Of a DNA stretch of 64,000 bases, positions 46,936 through 59,829 are shown piece by piece (the first letter of the stretch is position 1; each line of letters opens with the position of its first letter). The notes beneath the pieces were generated by a model that saw only the letters and a program-made list of their open reading frames with translations, did no database searches and had not been told where the DNA came from. Both the position numbers and the translations under genes were made by a program. The stretch covers positions 3,784,501-3,848,500 of the forward strand of contig OZ005617.1 of assembly GCA_963930655.1 (NCBI GenBank), in the 5' to 3' direction. The stretch is from Myrica gale (lineage: Eukaryota > Streptophyta > Magnoliopsida > Fagales > Myricaceae).

Positions 46936-48291
46936 AAATAGGCATTAATTGATAATTAATGAACATGCTAGACGCTCCCACTAATCTCAAGCACATAATC
47001 AAGAAATTCAGAAGATTCTATGCCCAATATATTTGTGGGTTGTACTCCACAAGTTATGATCTTGGAAATTTAAATCTTGTAGGCCTAAATCCCAAGGAAT
47101 ACAGAGAAAAAACAAGACTCACACAGCTATAACACAGAGCGTGTCAGAGAACAATGTAATGGTCTCTTAATTTGGAATAATTATCGGCCACCGCCCCATT
47201 TTGGCAGCAGCTGAATTACTATATCAGAAATGTATACTATCCAATTCCAAAGTCCAAACCCATGATAAATACTAGGCAAGCAGGAAACCAAGACATTCAA
47301 TTCGGTGACCAAAGCGGCCAACAATGCACGTGATCAAACTGCAGGTCCATTATTTTTCTCCTCCTCAATGGCGCTGCATGCATGATCCACGTCCAAAGCC
47401 ACCTAAAAGCTAACAATATTTTATTGACCAATATCAGATCAAAATAATAAAATAGAGCACCCAACGGAAGAAAGTTGTACACCCAAAGATTCCACTGAAA
47501 GTGAAAACACACATTTCCATTTTCGACTTTCGAGTGCTCAAAATGCATAGAAAAAATAAAATAAAATTCTCCAGGTCTCAAAAAGCTAGATCTGCAAACA
47601 TGTAGAAAAACCCGGGTATTTTATTTTTGTTTCCTTTTATAGAAAGTCGTCATGACTTGCTTAACTTCTGTTATGAAACTTTACTAAACAATTGGGATGA
47701 TGACCGGTGGTCCGGCGACTCTGATGGCACTGTACGTAAATGGCGTCATGCATATCAAGCGGGGAATTACAACATAGATCACGTTCTCATATTGCACTAC
47801 TGTATTTGTGTCACTGCCAAAAATGGCAGCTAAGGCATATATCCTCTGCAACTGTTGGACCGTAACATGGAGACAAAATGGCCTAGCTACTTGGCACACC
47901 GAGTCATTGCCAAAAAGAAGTACAATATTTTTGCAATATTAATTGTTAACCAAGGGAGCGTACGATGTAAAAAGTTTTGGGCCAGAGTAGCTCGTGGGTA
48001 CGGACATATCTTAGTGGGCTAGGATCTTATAGTTCCAACATGGTTTTGGTTCAGACAGCAGAAGATCAACAACTATAAGTATGAAATATACTGCCTGCTA
48101 CGTGACAAAAGTTTATCACAAATACCAGCGGTAGATCATGCATATAAGTAAGAGGGTGAAGGATCGATGGAGTTAATAAAAAGGATTAGCGATGATTTGT
48201 GAGAATAAATGAAATAAGAGTGGCTTAGTTCGGTGGCAAAAGGCTCTTCAGCTCTAACAATCAAACTATCGAAGTGTCGACGTGTATATAT

Positions 48292-48337
<46 letters not shown>

Positions 48338-48789
48338 GTACGGTTGGGCAAGATTTGCGGACAAAAGCTAGGTGTTACTAAGAAAGAGAAATATGTGACA
48401 GCAGCAACTTGCCCACATTGGTATGCCGTATGTGACAAATTATTCAATTAGATAAAGAAAAAAAGACATGGGTAGACCCAAAGGAATCCATGGCAAGAGG
48501 TTAAGAAAGTTGAAGAGGATATATATATTCAATTTATATGTTGGATCATGATACAAAGTTCAAGTTATTGAAAGCTGTCACACATCGACACTACTCTCTA
48601 AAGTATTAATTATTGAATGGATGCATTGATTGGACTCTATAGAGATAGTTAAATAATAAATACAGTGCTTAAAAAAAATTAAAATCACAAAAGGATCCCA
48701 ACGATGAACTTCGAAAATTTTAGACAAGTTATTTTGAAGTCGGAAAGCTCATAGAATTAAATCAATCGGAAAGCAACTTTGGAACATCA
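46936..48789. other. Intergenic region, no gene seen
   Basis: No coding family is recognised. A GA dinucleotide run of about 32 bases lies at 48303-48334, after short ATAG repeats. Confidence 0.4.
48303..48334. repeat. GA microsatellite, about 16 units
   Basis: An uninterrupted AG/GA run preceded by TATATATA and TAGATAGATAG. Likely polymorphic. Confidence 0.9.
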
Positions 48790-48873
48790 GTCAGGATGGC
48801 CGAGTGGTCTAAGGCGCCAGACTCAAGTTCTGGTCTTCGAGAGAGGGCGTGGGTTCAAATCCCACTTCTGACA
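48790..48873 (+). tRNA. tRNA-Leu (anticodon CAA)
   Basis: The acceptor arms GTCAGGA and TTCTGAC pair, with discriminator A at 48873. The A-box is TGGCCGAGTGG and the B-box GGTTCAAATCC. The anticodon stem CCAGA/TCTGG holds loop CTCAAGT, so the anticodon is CAA. A long variable arm (TCTTCGAGAGAGGGCGTG region) is the class II feature expected of tRNA-Leu. There is no intron. TTTTT runs just downstream (from about 48875) serve as pol III terminators. It looks fully functional and probably decodes UUG leucine codons. Confidence 0.95.
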
Positions 48874-49800
48874 ATTTTTATTTTTACTTTTATGAGGTTA
48901 GAGACCTAAAGACATGAGACATGAGTGTAAAATCTGGATGACCCTGGTAAGGGACATGATTTTTTTTCTCATCAGTCCGTGTTCTCTTATAACTTACATT
49001 TTCGCTGAAGTTGGACCAATTCGTAAGAGATCGATCAATGTCCTGTCGGTATACTCGGTAACATTAGTTTGAAGTTCCTAATCTTAAACAAAGTCTAGCT
49101 TGACGACATGCCGTGATAAAAGAATACCTTGCTTCGAGCTTGAGGTTATCTTGGTCAGGGAACGTTAGGGGATTGTTTCTCGTCAGGCACTATAAGCTTA
49201 TATAGCATTAAAAACAAGCGCTTGCCAGAGAAGAATGGGCCAATGTTCAAGGCCTTTCCCCACTAGGGGCATGGGGAGAGATATTTTCAGGGGAGAAGTT
49301 TGATCACAGATAAGTTATTAGTCCTGGGAAACCAAAATGCAAACCGCCAGAGACAGACAGGACAAAGAGAGCGAGAGAGAAATGAAACAGCTCATCAAGA
49401 GATTTACAACAGAATTGCACATTGCAGGAGTGCTAGATCCATTTTTGAAAAAGATTGTTCACATTATCCTTCTTTCACCTTATATCCTGTATGTCCGGAC
49501 ATGAAATATCTAGGGATTGCTGCTCTCGACCTACAAGATTTGATACAACAGCCCGTGACCCCAATACTCCATACTTGCACTGAGTATGCTTGATACTTGC
49601 ACCGAGTATGTGGACTCCTACTGCTTTGTGTAGGCATATTTTGATAAACTTTGCTGATACAGAACCGCCATCCATTCTTGTAGGGCACAGACTCGGTCAT
49701 TGGAAGAATTGCAGCCTGATGAAATGAGCCTGAAATTGTGCTCCATCTGATGTAGGATAGACCTATCACTGTACTACATAGCAAGCACAACTTTAAGAAG
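48874..49800. other. Intergenic region between the tRNA and the protease gene
   Basis: No gene is supported; the part just below 49800 would be the 3' untranslated region of the minus-strand protease gene. Confidence 0.4.
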
Positions 49801-51799
49801 CTATTTCATAAGATCCAAGAACACAAATCCATTCCAGAGGCTATGCAAGAGCATTGATGGTAATAGATTCCTCGACCTTGTAAAAATAACACCCATTACC
49901 ACCCCAAGAAAAATAAGCGGTAGCATCCTCTGTACATTAAAATGGGCTAGAGCGAAGACAACTGAGCTCACCAGTATTGCACACCATACAGGCATGTACT
50001 TGGTCAAGGAAGGAAGAAGAAAACCACGAAATACAATTTCCTCCCAGACAGGAGCACAAATGGAAACGACTACCGCATATAATGCCATCGCCACAGGGTC
50101 CCGAGCCAAAATCGACTGCTCAACACTTGAGAGGGTGACAGGCGTGGAAGGCAAGAGCGGCAGTAGGTTAAGGTTGAACTGTGAGAGCCGGTTGACCAAG
50201 GGAAACATGAAGCATCCAAGAATAACATCAATATGCCAGTTCCCTCTCAGGCTAAACCTAAACCAGTCAGGTGGAAGAGGACGAAACCTAGACAGACTAA
50301 GGTAAAGGATTACAATTCCAGCGAGGCCTTCGGTAACGTCAGTTATGAGGCTGAATAAGGCCTGTCCTCTAAATGTCAGAGAGTCCTTATTGAAACCTGC
50401 CATGTGGGCTGCAAACGGAATCATCCAAGAGCCTATGAACCAGAATGCAGCAATCCAAAGAAGCATAACCTGCAGTATTGTCTCTGCTGTCCAAGGTACA
50501 GTCCATCGACTCCCAATCACCTTAAACACTGCCTTTGTAGCCTGCAACTTCATCCATCAGTTAGTGGACACCATGGTGGATGTTTAAAACTTACTTCATA
50601 ATTAGTAGTAAAAGATCATGGACGGTCAATCAAAGCAACATTCTTCTTACAATTCTTCCTGGGCAACCATATAAAGCACATCTATCATGCAAATACACAA
50701 ATAAAAATTTCATGAATTCGATCTTGAACCAACTTCCTCTAGTCTATATGCTAAAAATTGCTGAAGGGTTTAGCATTCCACATGTATATGATGTCACCAA
50801 TAATTGCTTTTCTATTAGAGAATTAACTCATACTGAGGGAAACCCCATAACTTAGGGTTCTAAGAGCAGGTTCGGCACAAATGCTAACTGCCTCACCACT
50901 TAAAGTTAATAACTGGTCTTGTCGGATCTCCTGATTTCTAATTCACAACATTATTGTAAATCTAACAGTGCTTTGAGGTGTCTCCTACCAAAAGATCTTG
51001 TTGTCCAATTAGCCAGGCAATATTTACTTCTACAACAAATTACACAAAGCACATTCATTACAGAATAGCATCAACGCACCCAATATTAGATAACCAGGAC
51101 ATAAGAGGAATCATAACCAAATAGTTACCTCTCGAAGACTTGATGCCCAATCCCTATTACCAGCACACGACTTATCATTTTCTGACTTCACTGATTCCTC
51201 TGGCAAATAATGTTCAACAAATTCGGGCTTTGAGGTTTCTGAAGCAAAATCCTCATGCCTAAAGCATGATATTTTGAACTTCTGCAAAGTAAGCGGGGAA
51301 CCATAAAATCCTTAGGAACCTACCGATCTCCATAATGCAACCCAAAAAAATAAATAAAGATGAACTCAGAAGTATTCAACTCATATTCTCTCGACAAAAA
51401 TTTAACACCAATGATGTACAGTAGATTCAACAAAGCCTACGAACTCAGGTTCCAGACAGTAAACATCCAAAAATTGAAAATTAGCATTTTTCTTGTCTTT
51501 TCTCAGCAATCAAATACGGCTAAAAGCTAATCAGACATTGAATTCGACAAAATAAACACACACACACACACACACACACCATGTGATGACATTCAATAAA
51601 AGGAAAAGAAGAAAAACGACAAAAAGATAATCTCAGAGTTGCTTACGTTCTTTGAGATGGTCGAATGAGATTGAAAGCTCCGGAAAGCTTGGGCATTTGG
51701 GTAAAGACTGCCGCGTCGGCTAGAAACCTTAATTCGAGATATGGAGGGAAGAAGGAAGGGGCGGTGGGTGAGACACTGAGAGCAAGAGGAGCTCAACAT
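49801..51799 (-). CDS. CPBP (CAAX/bacteriocin-processing type) membrane protease, probably plastid
   Basis: CPBP-family proteins are polytopic intramembrane metalloproteases; plant members are mostly plastid proteins of poorly known substrate. Exons are 51647-51799, 51129-51281 and 49801-50541, all phase 0 with GT-AG borders, giving 348 residues. The chosen start is the first true ATG (51799); the frame upstream has no other ATG. The N-terminus, MLSSSCSQCLTHRPFLLPSI, is Ser/Arg-rich and lacks acids, as in a transit peptide. Several hydrophobic helices follow from about residue 120. The three family motifs are present in order: EEIVFR (Glu269, Glu270, Arg274), FALAHF (His302) and HSLWNGFVF (His335, Asn339), so the catalytic set looks complete. 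The Arabidopsis At1g14270-type protein is the nearest I recall. Its neighbour at 53237-59140 lies on the same strand but is unrelated in function. Confidence 0.9.
51555..51579. repeat. CA microsatellite in protease intron 1
   Basis: A run of about 12 AC units within the first intron of the protease gene, likely polymorphic. Confidence 0.85.
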
Positions 51800-53236
51800 G
51801 AGTTCCAATCCGGGGGGGTCAGGGTCCGATTCCAAGAAGTTACGAACACTTGCATCAAAGACAGGCAGATAGAGAGAGAGTGGGGGGTTTATATTTCAAC
51901 GACATCAGTGTACGATTCCGATACATGAAGAGGTCAGGAGATTTGAAATGCCGTTGAGAGAAGGGAAAAGAGTTGAAATTTCTGGTCCAGAAAATTTGGG
52001 GAGTGGGGTTGGGATTGCTTCGGACTTGGGGAATTGCGGATTTCTTTTCACATTTTAATAGCTAAATTGGGATTTGCTATTTAACTCGTGCATCTTATTT
52101 TATTCGTTTATTGATTTTTTTCTAAATTATTATTTTATTAATTGATTTAGTTACTTTTTTTCTTGTATTTACTTGCTAAATTCTGGCCTATCACTGTAGT
52201 TTTTTTTGCTAAGCAATAGGGTGGGGGAAAAAGTAGTCAAATTGCGTACACCGTAATTTGAACTCGAGATCAAGCTATTTCTAAAGAAGAAGAGGTGTCA
52301 ATCGAGCTAGAAGCTGATCTATTTTGACCTCTTTTCTTCATTCATTTTCACACTCATAGGACTTCAGTTGAATTTATTATTATTATTTTTAAATGTAAAA
52401 AAAATTAAAAAAAACCCACTTTTTTCAATATTTCAACTTTTAACCTTTCTCTAATACTGTACATTACCAGGCGAAAAAACCGTCATATATTTTGGACTAC
52501 ATACAAGTAACAATCGTTGTTAGGCGAAAATACAAGAAGTTAATTCTCACTGTTTTATGAACAGTGAGGGAATTATTTTATTTTGAGTACAGAGGTCAGA
52601 GAGAATATTATTTTTCTTATTTACTTGCTTATGTTTTTCTTTTTCTGAATTAATATTTAGTCTTCAGCTCTTATGCTCGTGTGGGAGACTGTTAACCCTC
52701 TCAGATTCGGTGGAAAAGATAAGTCTTTGAGTTTAGAGTAGCATAGTATTTGGTCAAAGCTTCGTTTCTGGAATCGGGTCCCATTCCCAGAGAAAGAGGA
52801 TGACAATGATACAGCATACTGCCTGAGAATCCTCGTCAAATTTTTAAGAAAATGAATCTCTTCCATGTGATGACTACTCTTGTAGCTGAAGCAAAATGGT
52901 TTTGGAAAATAAAAAATGATGTCGCTTCAGAACTGGAGGATCAATCCGTGAACTAAGATAGCTTACTTAACAAAACCAATTACTAGGAGGCAGGATCCTT
53001 GCATTTTGTACAGCAATAAACTGAATTGAACACACTGACATTCAAAAGCAGACTTTAGCTCCCTAACATTTTGTCAGCTGAAGATTCCAGACCAACAAAT
53101 CTGTCAAATACTTCATTATAACATAATTTAGCAACAGCCCATGGTGCCGGAGAAAGAAACCCCATACAACTTCAGGTCGGAAACTCACCTGAACTGTATG
53201 CCGTGCTAATCAGCCGTCTACCAACGGTTGTTTCTG
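51800..53236. other. Intergenic region between protease and transporter
   Basis: It contains the protease promoter side (51800-52060), AT-rich DNA and the 3' region of the transporter (above 52950). Apart from a SINE-like relic, nothing coding is seen. Confidence 0.4.
52195..52320 (-). mobile_element. Probable SINE relic
   Basis: On the minus strand an A-box-like TAGCTCGATTGACACC is followed about 35 bases later by a B-box-like CTCGAGTTCAAATTAC, then an A-rich tail (the T run at 52200-52208). No target duplication was found. Confidence 0.5.
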
Positions 53237-56200
53237 CTACACATAGTAGGTCATACCAACTTCAATCAAGCATATATGGGGGATGTTCAAGCCCACAGAA
53301 GGGGCACGGCAGTTTTTACGTAGGAAAGAGTAGACCATATTGACTGCAAACTTCTTTAAGAACGATGAATTCCACTTTGCTTTGATATACGAGTGGCCAA
53401 TAACGTATGCTACCTCAGCATGCTTAGCTTCCAAAAGATCCAAGAGCTCTTGCTTGACATGTATATCCCTGTATTTTGTATTCAGCAACTCGAAACGAAC
53501 CATTGGCCTATGGTTGAGATGGGTAGATTCCTGTCTGTTCCTGGACTTCAAATTCTGCAGTGTGGCTGACTTGCTGCTACTCACAGGAGTAGAAGCCAAA
53601 GCATTCGAGGTGCTGCTTTCTGGGAAGAATGCAGATTCTGACCTTCGTAATCTAGTCCCAAATTTTTCAGATGTTCTCACAACCGCCATTCGGCCATCCA
53701 CCGAGCCATCAAGAATTCGGGGACCTTCTGCTTCCAGTTGGATGAACTCTGCTATGCTCATCACCAGATCATCTTCAAAATCATCCTCGTGGTTATTAAC
53801 ATCTTTGTAACCATTTCGTACTATGCAGCGGTACATCCGATAAGATTTGGGACCAACCCGGCCAATGAGATAACGTTCTTCATGGGGTACATATGGAACA
53901 GGAACAGTTTTAACACAGACGAAGACAACCACTTGATAAAAGGCTGGTAAATTGGTTAAGAAGTGGCTAAACATGGCTGGCACTCCAGTTGCTAATTCAG
54001 TGTATACGAGGCCAATCCCAGGAACCTTAATGATACCAAGACCAGGACCTTGTGTCAGTAACCATTTCATGGAAACCTTGTTATGCAGGTCATATAAATA
54101 CTTCTTCCTGGACCCATAGTGCCACACATACATAATGCCCAAGAACACCGCAGCAATCACTAGAGGAACCCATCCACCTTTAGGGATTCTCATGACAGAA
54201 GATGAAAGGAAGATAATCTCAACAGATCCAAAGAATAGGATGAATGACAGGGAAAAAATGAGACTCTTATGCCATACGAGGTTGATGACGAGTGACATCA
54301 ACCAGGTAGTCACAAATGTCATAGTCAGATATGCAAACCCTGAAAGTGACATTGAGATATTAGCTCTTGCTGAATAATGAAGGAGACAGAGGGAATGATA
54401 TGTATTACCCTATAACCTTATCATGCAGAACATAGGACAAACAACAAAATGATTAGTCATCCCCATTTTTGACAGATCACTCCACACTGAGATAAAGATA
54501 GCGCTAGAAATAGATGACAGTGAATCCAGAGGTGGTATCTAACACTCTAAGCTCTGTTTGCAAAGTACAGGCAACAGTCAGTTTAAAGAACATCTTGACC
54601 TAAAAAAAGAGACTTACCATAGGCATTGCCAATACCATTTGTATCTCGGAAACCAACTGTGACAACCAGAGTGAGAACCATAAGGGTCCAGTTTATCTCA
54701 GGGATGTATATCTGACCAGGGATCCATCTCCTTGTATGAACAACCTTGACACGAGGGAAACATCCTAATGCATGGCATTGTCTGATAATTGAGACTGTGC
54801 CACATATGACACGCTGACTGGCAATCATTGCAGCAAAAATTGCCACCACAAGCATTGGCCAAAATAAGGGATCTACAAACATGGCAAGAATGTTGCATGA
54901 GAAACATAATTATAAAAAAAATATGACCAACAAAATAAACAAAAAACACTACACATGCTTGGAACTTCTAATTGGTTGGTTTTATCGCGGTTCACTGGCC
55001 CAGGTGTAACTGCCCAATCAAGTCAAGCCCAGTGTTGTTCACGATTAGCTCATCAGAAACAGAAATCAAACTCAAGCTCTCGCTCTCGCTCACTGCCCTA
55101 GACCACTAAATAGCTTGCAAAACTAAAGCTAGTTGACAAGTTGTTTCCTTTATCTAGTCGCAAACTCTTACCATTTGGAAAAAAACTTTGAGATCCATCG
55201 AAAAGAAAAAGTTAACAGAAGAAAAAGAGAAGGGGTGAAGAACAACTAAGTGGTGTTTCTCAGGGTGAATGTCATACCCACAGATATGCACAACGGTAGT
55301 TTATTCCTCAAACGAACTTACCCGGAATGGAATCATAAAAGCTTGTAGAAATTGCATCGAAGTTCTTTGAAAGAAATGCAGCCTGACCCATGTATTGAAG
55401 TATTAGACATGGGTAAATAACAGTAGAAAATGCGACCTGCAGTAAGAAATAACTCTTAAATATTTGCTTGCAGCAATGTTGAGGAATTAATGGGAAAAAT
55501 GAGGTGAGAAAGTTTGAACTTTCAGAACGGAAGAAAAAAAAGAAAAAGAATGTTTGACCTGAGTCACAATAATAAGCAGCCTAACCTTACAAAATTATGG
55601 TACAGCAGTGACGTAAAATTCTAACATTGGGTAAGTTCACAACATGAAACACTCATTGAGCCCGTTACTTGATCGCCCAAATGTTGAGAGATTATACAGA
55701 AAGAAGAGTATGAAACAAGATCTTTTCAACATTAAAGGAGACAGGTGGGGTGGGTCAACTGAAGGAAACTACTATAAACTGCAATAATTACCATGACTCA
55801 AATAAACAAGATTTTTTCCATTTTTATCAAGATGGTATACACGGTAAAAGTTTGAGAGTCAGCTGTGCATACTCTGATTCTGCTGAAATATTCTAATCTT
55901 CACAGCTCCAATGCTTAAGCCAGCACACCCTACCTTTTTACTCGACTCTAAGGGTGAGTTTGAAGTGTAAAATTTTACACTTCCTAAAATTTTAACACAA
56001 TAAAAAATTACAATATAATCTCTCTCCCCCCATCACGTCCATATTTTTCACTATAATAAATATTAAAATAAACTCTCTTTACTTTTTCACCAAACCAAAT
56101 ACCCTAAAATTTTAACCTCCCCAAAATTTTAACACTCAAACACACCCTAAGTACTTAAGTGATCCGTGGGCTCGGAGGCAAAGAGGGAGGAAAAAAGTGA

Positions 56201-59140
56201 CCCAGACACAAGTGAGAAGATTTTAAGGTCCTAAGAGAAAGTAAACACATCCTCGTAACTAAGAAGTTGAGGTTGCAGATTTGGATCAAAATCTAGTCCT
56301 AAAAGTTCAGGTGATCAATGCAGAAGAGATGACAGCAAGTACTTGCTCAATTAAATATTTAGCTTGACAGACCACAATGTAGATTTTTGCACCAGAATCC
56401 TGATTTTCTATGGTCAACAATTACAGTCTAAACAAATAGGTAAAATTCAAATGGTTCGAGAGGATCAATACCTTCTAACCTATGGGGTAGGTACTAGTTG
56501 AAATATGAATGGTAGTGTACAGATTCTTTCTAAAACAAAATTTGGAGTAAGCTTCAAAGTTTTTAACCCATTTAACCATTGAAATGAGTAAATCGTCATA
56601 AGGTCTTCCTTCTGGCTTCTACATTGTCACCCTAAAAGGTTAATAATGGAACAGAACCCTATTCTTCAATCAATCTTTTTGCGTACCCTCATTGATGCAG
56701 CAGTGAAGTAGCCAAGCTCTGCAAACATAGCTTCTGTTCCTGCAGTTGACATTAAAAGCCTACAACAATTAACAAGAGCATAACTTAATGAACCAGAAGA
56801 CATCTTGAAGATCATATTTACCGGTAGCACAGAGAATTATTCCTCCAAGAGAAATCCAACCATCTTTTCCAGTGTCCTTAAAGAACTTGTAAATATAATA
56901 AGGAGAAAGAGCCTGGTATACACTTGAATTCCACACAATCACATTGTAGACCCCAACAATAGCGATCAAAAGTAACCATAGAATCATAATGGGAGCAAAC
57001 ATAAATGCCACCTTGCGGCCGCCCCGGTGTTGCAAGACAAAAACCACAACCAATAAAACACAGGCCATAACAATGACAACACCTGTGGAATTACTCAAGG
57101 GTTATTTAATTGAATGAAAGGTCAAGAAAAGAAAGTAAATAGGATGGACACATTATTAATAGAGAAACATCTTTAAAACTTGGAAAAGGAAATCTTTTCA
57201 TATGCAAGAAACAGACAATTCCAGAAGATCGTCCAGCCCTTTTTTCCTCTCTTCCCCCTGTCTGTACCTTTTCAGTATCACTGAAAGGATCTGAAATCAA
57301 ATCTATATTACCTCAGGCTTAATATAATAGGTGTTCACTCATTCCCGTGAGAAACATGACCATCATAGAGACCACATGTTTCTCCTCCCTTATTGTACCT
57401 GCTCTCACATATAGTCCTCTTTTGTTCTCATTACACCATCTCGTTTCATTTTCCTCATAACTCTTGCATGCAATCTTGCTCTAACAGATAAAATTTATAT
57501 ATATTTCTAAGAAGTCTCTTCCACTACTCAAGTTAATAGGGCCTTTTTTTTAACATAAACATTAAATTTCAAATTTTTTCGAGAAATTAATAGCATATTG
57601 AAAATCTATGCATACAAGTGTGTGCGCAGTTGTGTCATACTCACTATTAGGCACATTGATTGCTCGAACACTCAGCCCCTCAATGGAAGAAAGAACTGCC
57701 AAAACCAGATATCAATTAGCAAAGGTATATGGGAAGAGAGAAAAAAAAACCATGTGGTGACCATAAAATCTGCCAGTGCAAGTCCCACCGGAAAACTCAC
57801 ACAGAAAAAAATGGACAAAGAAAGTGCCTTTACCAGATATTGCAGGAGCGAGGACACCAATGGAAATTACCATGCATGCACCAAATAAACCAACAACCAG
57901 TAAGCCGGTTTTTGTTTTTTTATGCCTCTCAACAAATCTTCTGATTGAAGAGGAAGACACATTTCTGTCTGAGTAACCCAGATTATGATATGTTAAAAGC
58001 TCCTCATCTGCTGCCTGGTAATTAGGAAGCAAAGAGAATTTTGCATGTCGGCAAAGGAGTGCATATAATGCCATAATTCCTCCTGCAAATGACTGCACAG
58101 TCATACATATACAAAAGTAGAATACAAGGAAAACAACTTGTACTATCTTTGACAAAGTTATAAGTTTTTACCTTCACCATTGTCATTTGCATTCAATGTG
58201 ATTATGGCATACTTCAGCATTGAGAAAAGCGTAAAAGTCCAAAAGAGCAAGGAAAACACCCCAAAAACCGTATCCTCAGTTTGGTAATTCCGCAAATTCC
58301 CAGAGAATGTAGTCTTATAAACATAAAGAGGGGAAACGCTCAAGCCACCAAACACTAGACCAAAACTCTGACATACCAAAGGGAGAAGTTGTGCCTGTTG
58401 AACTCTTCGTTCAGCCTGTTTGAACCAAGAAAGAGAAGGGGGTCCCGGGGGGTGGAGGAGTTGCACGGAAATATTAGTAACTATACCAGTTACAAGGCAG
58501 ATGGACAACTATTGGATCATTCAAGCAATGCCATATTAAGATCATAATTTGTCATTGGTTTCCAATGTTGTCTTTGAAACTAGTTTCTTTTAACATAGCA
58601 TGAATATCAAGTAGCTTTTATTTTACCAATACTACTTTACTAGATAAAAAACAATTCAATCTTGGAGTCGCAGTTCCTATTGAGATTCTCTGATGGATAA
58701 ACGATTATCTCTGTTCTAACCTCCATTCCACATCATTGTTTGTCAATATGCCTCAGAAAGCGCAGAGCAAAAATCGAGTTGTATCTATCCGAATTGCAGA
58801 CGCCCAAAGATAAACAATGAGAAAAGAAGAACTCAAAGAATTTAAGTTGCTCATGTTCAGACAGTGAATGCTAGGCTATTTCACTTCCCAATGCTTCACT
58901 GATTTCCTCTCACATGTGCAAATAAAACGGATCAATTTCTTCCAAATGATTTCACTACTGAACTGCTATATAACGCAGCGTCTAAATTGAACTCAATTAG
59001 ATATGATGAACACTCGGTTAGATGATAACACGATATTAAACAGCACAAAAAATTAAGCTTCGTCTGATTTTCTGAAGGGCGGGACAAACAGTGCCAAACA
59101 ATGAATTTACTTAGTTATGTGGGAGTCGAAGACGTACCAT
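53237..59140 (-). CDS. HAK/KUP/KT potassium transporter homologue, nine exons, altered ion-site residues
   Basis: HAK/KUP/KT proteins carry K+ with H+ across plant membranes. Coding exons on the minus strand: 59138-59140 (ATG only), 58172-58415, 57834-58082, 57645-57695, 56822-57082, 56687-56739, 55322-55436, 54618-54872 and 53237-54339. All borders are GT-AG, all phases fit, and the product is 777 residues, the usual family length. Family blocks are kept: [83 protein letters not shown] and a C-terminal [10 protein letters not shown]. The end and VYKTTFSG resemble cluster II members such as AtKUP1 and AtKUP2. Oddities: the near-invariant YGD is FGG (Gly25), GDG is SIG (Ile157), ADLGHF is AELGYF, and SQA is SQR. 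The intact frame and splice sites argue against a dead gene. Transport may be lost, altered or replaced by a regulatory role. A Tourist MITE lies in intron 6. Confidence 0.92.
55952..56147. mobile_element. Tourist-like MITE (PIF/Harbinger), copy 2, in a transporter intron
   Basis: This 196-bp element has ends GGGTGAGTTTGAAGTGT and ACACTCAAACACACCC and is flanked by TAA on both sides. It shares interior blocks (CACAATNAAAAATTACAATAT, CTCTCTC, AAAATTTTAAC) with the copy at 6041-6240. It lies between exons 6 and 7 of the HAK/KUP gene, away from the splice sites. Confidence 0.8.
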
Positions 59141-59829
59141 GGCTGTTTTCCTGCTCCTCTCGCTATGTCTGAAATGCTGACTGCTGAGAACGAAGAAGCT
59201 CGAAACGAATAGATCAAAATCTCGCGGGTCAGAAGGACAGGTTCGTTTCTCTCTTTTACAATTTGGCCACGCTTGACGTGGGAGCCACCAGCCGTCGGAT
59301 TTCAACAGAGAAGAGACGAAGGGAGGTCCTAGACTCCCTAGTTATCAAAGAGTTGACGTTTCTGCCGTTGGGGTGAAAACCGTCTGCCGTTTAGTGAACA
59401 GTTGCGCTCCCGTGAAGGGGATCGCAGGCTCGCAGCAGCCAGCAAGCTCGCTAAAACGGTATGACGTTTTGGCTATTAATTGACTTTGTCATCAAATTGT
59501 TTGAGAGGGTGTTTTTTTTCCCTATGCAAATTCCTTTTGTATTAATAAACAAGCCAATAGTGCGAAACTGGGCCCTTTACAAAATGGATGACATTGGGTC
59601 AGCTAGAAGCCTAGAAAACAACACGGGAGAAAGCCTTTTACTGTAACACAACTGGACCCAAGGTCTATTAACTATCACTAGGCCCCCAAGATTGATCGGA
59701 AAAAAAGGCCGGAGACGGCTGTGTCGTTGGCCGGAACAGGGAGGTGGTGTGTTGTTAGTAACTGCAGGTTTATCCTTATACATTGGGGAAGCCGATCAGT
59801 TGGGTTATCCACACTTTTGGCATGCCAGG
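59141..59829. other. Transporter 5' leader and flank
   Basis: The first coding exon is only the ATG, so the sequence from 59141 to perhaps 59330 is the untranslated leader of exon 1. Beyond it no gene is seen. Confidence 0.45.

Noticed and set aside
48303-48334. CRISPR-like or functional repeat array
   Set aside because: It is a simple GA microsatellite in a plant genome.
51800-51835. Upstream extension of the protease frame
   Set aside because: It begins with a non-ATG codon; the first ATG at 51799 gives a good transit peptide.
59111-59305. Separate small gene upstream of the transporter
   Set aside because: The frame is the untranslated leader of transporter exon 1, and its only useful codon is the split-off ATG.
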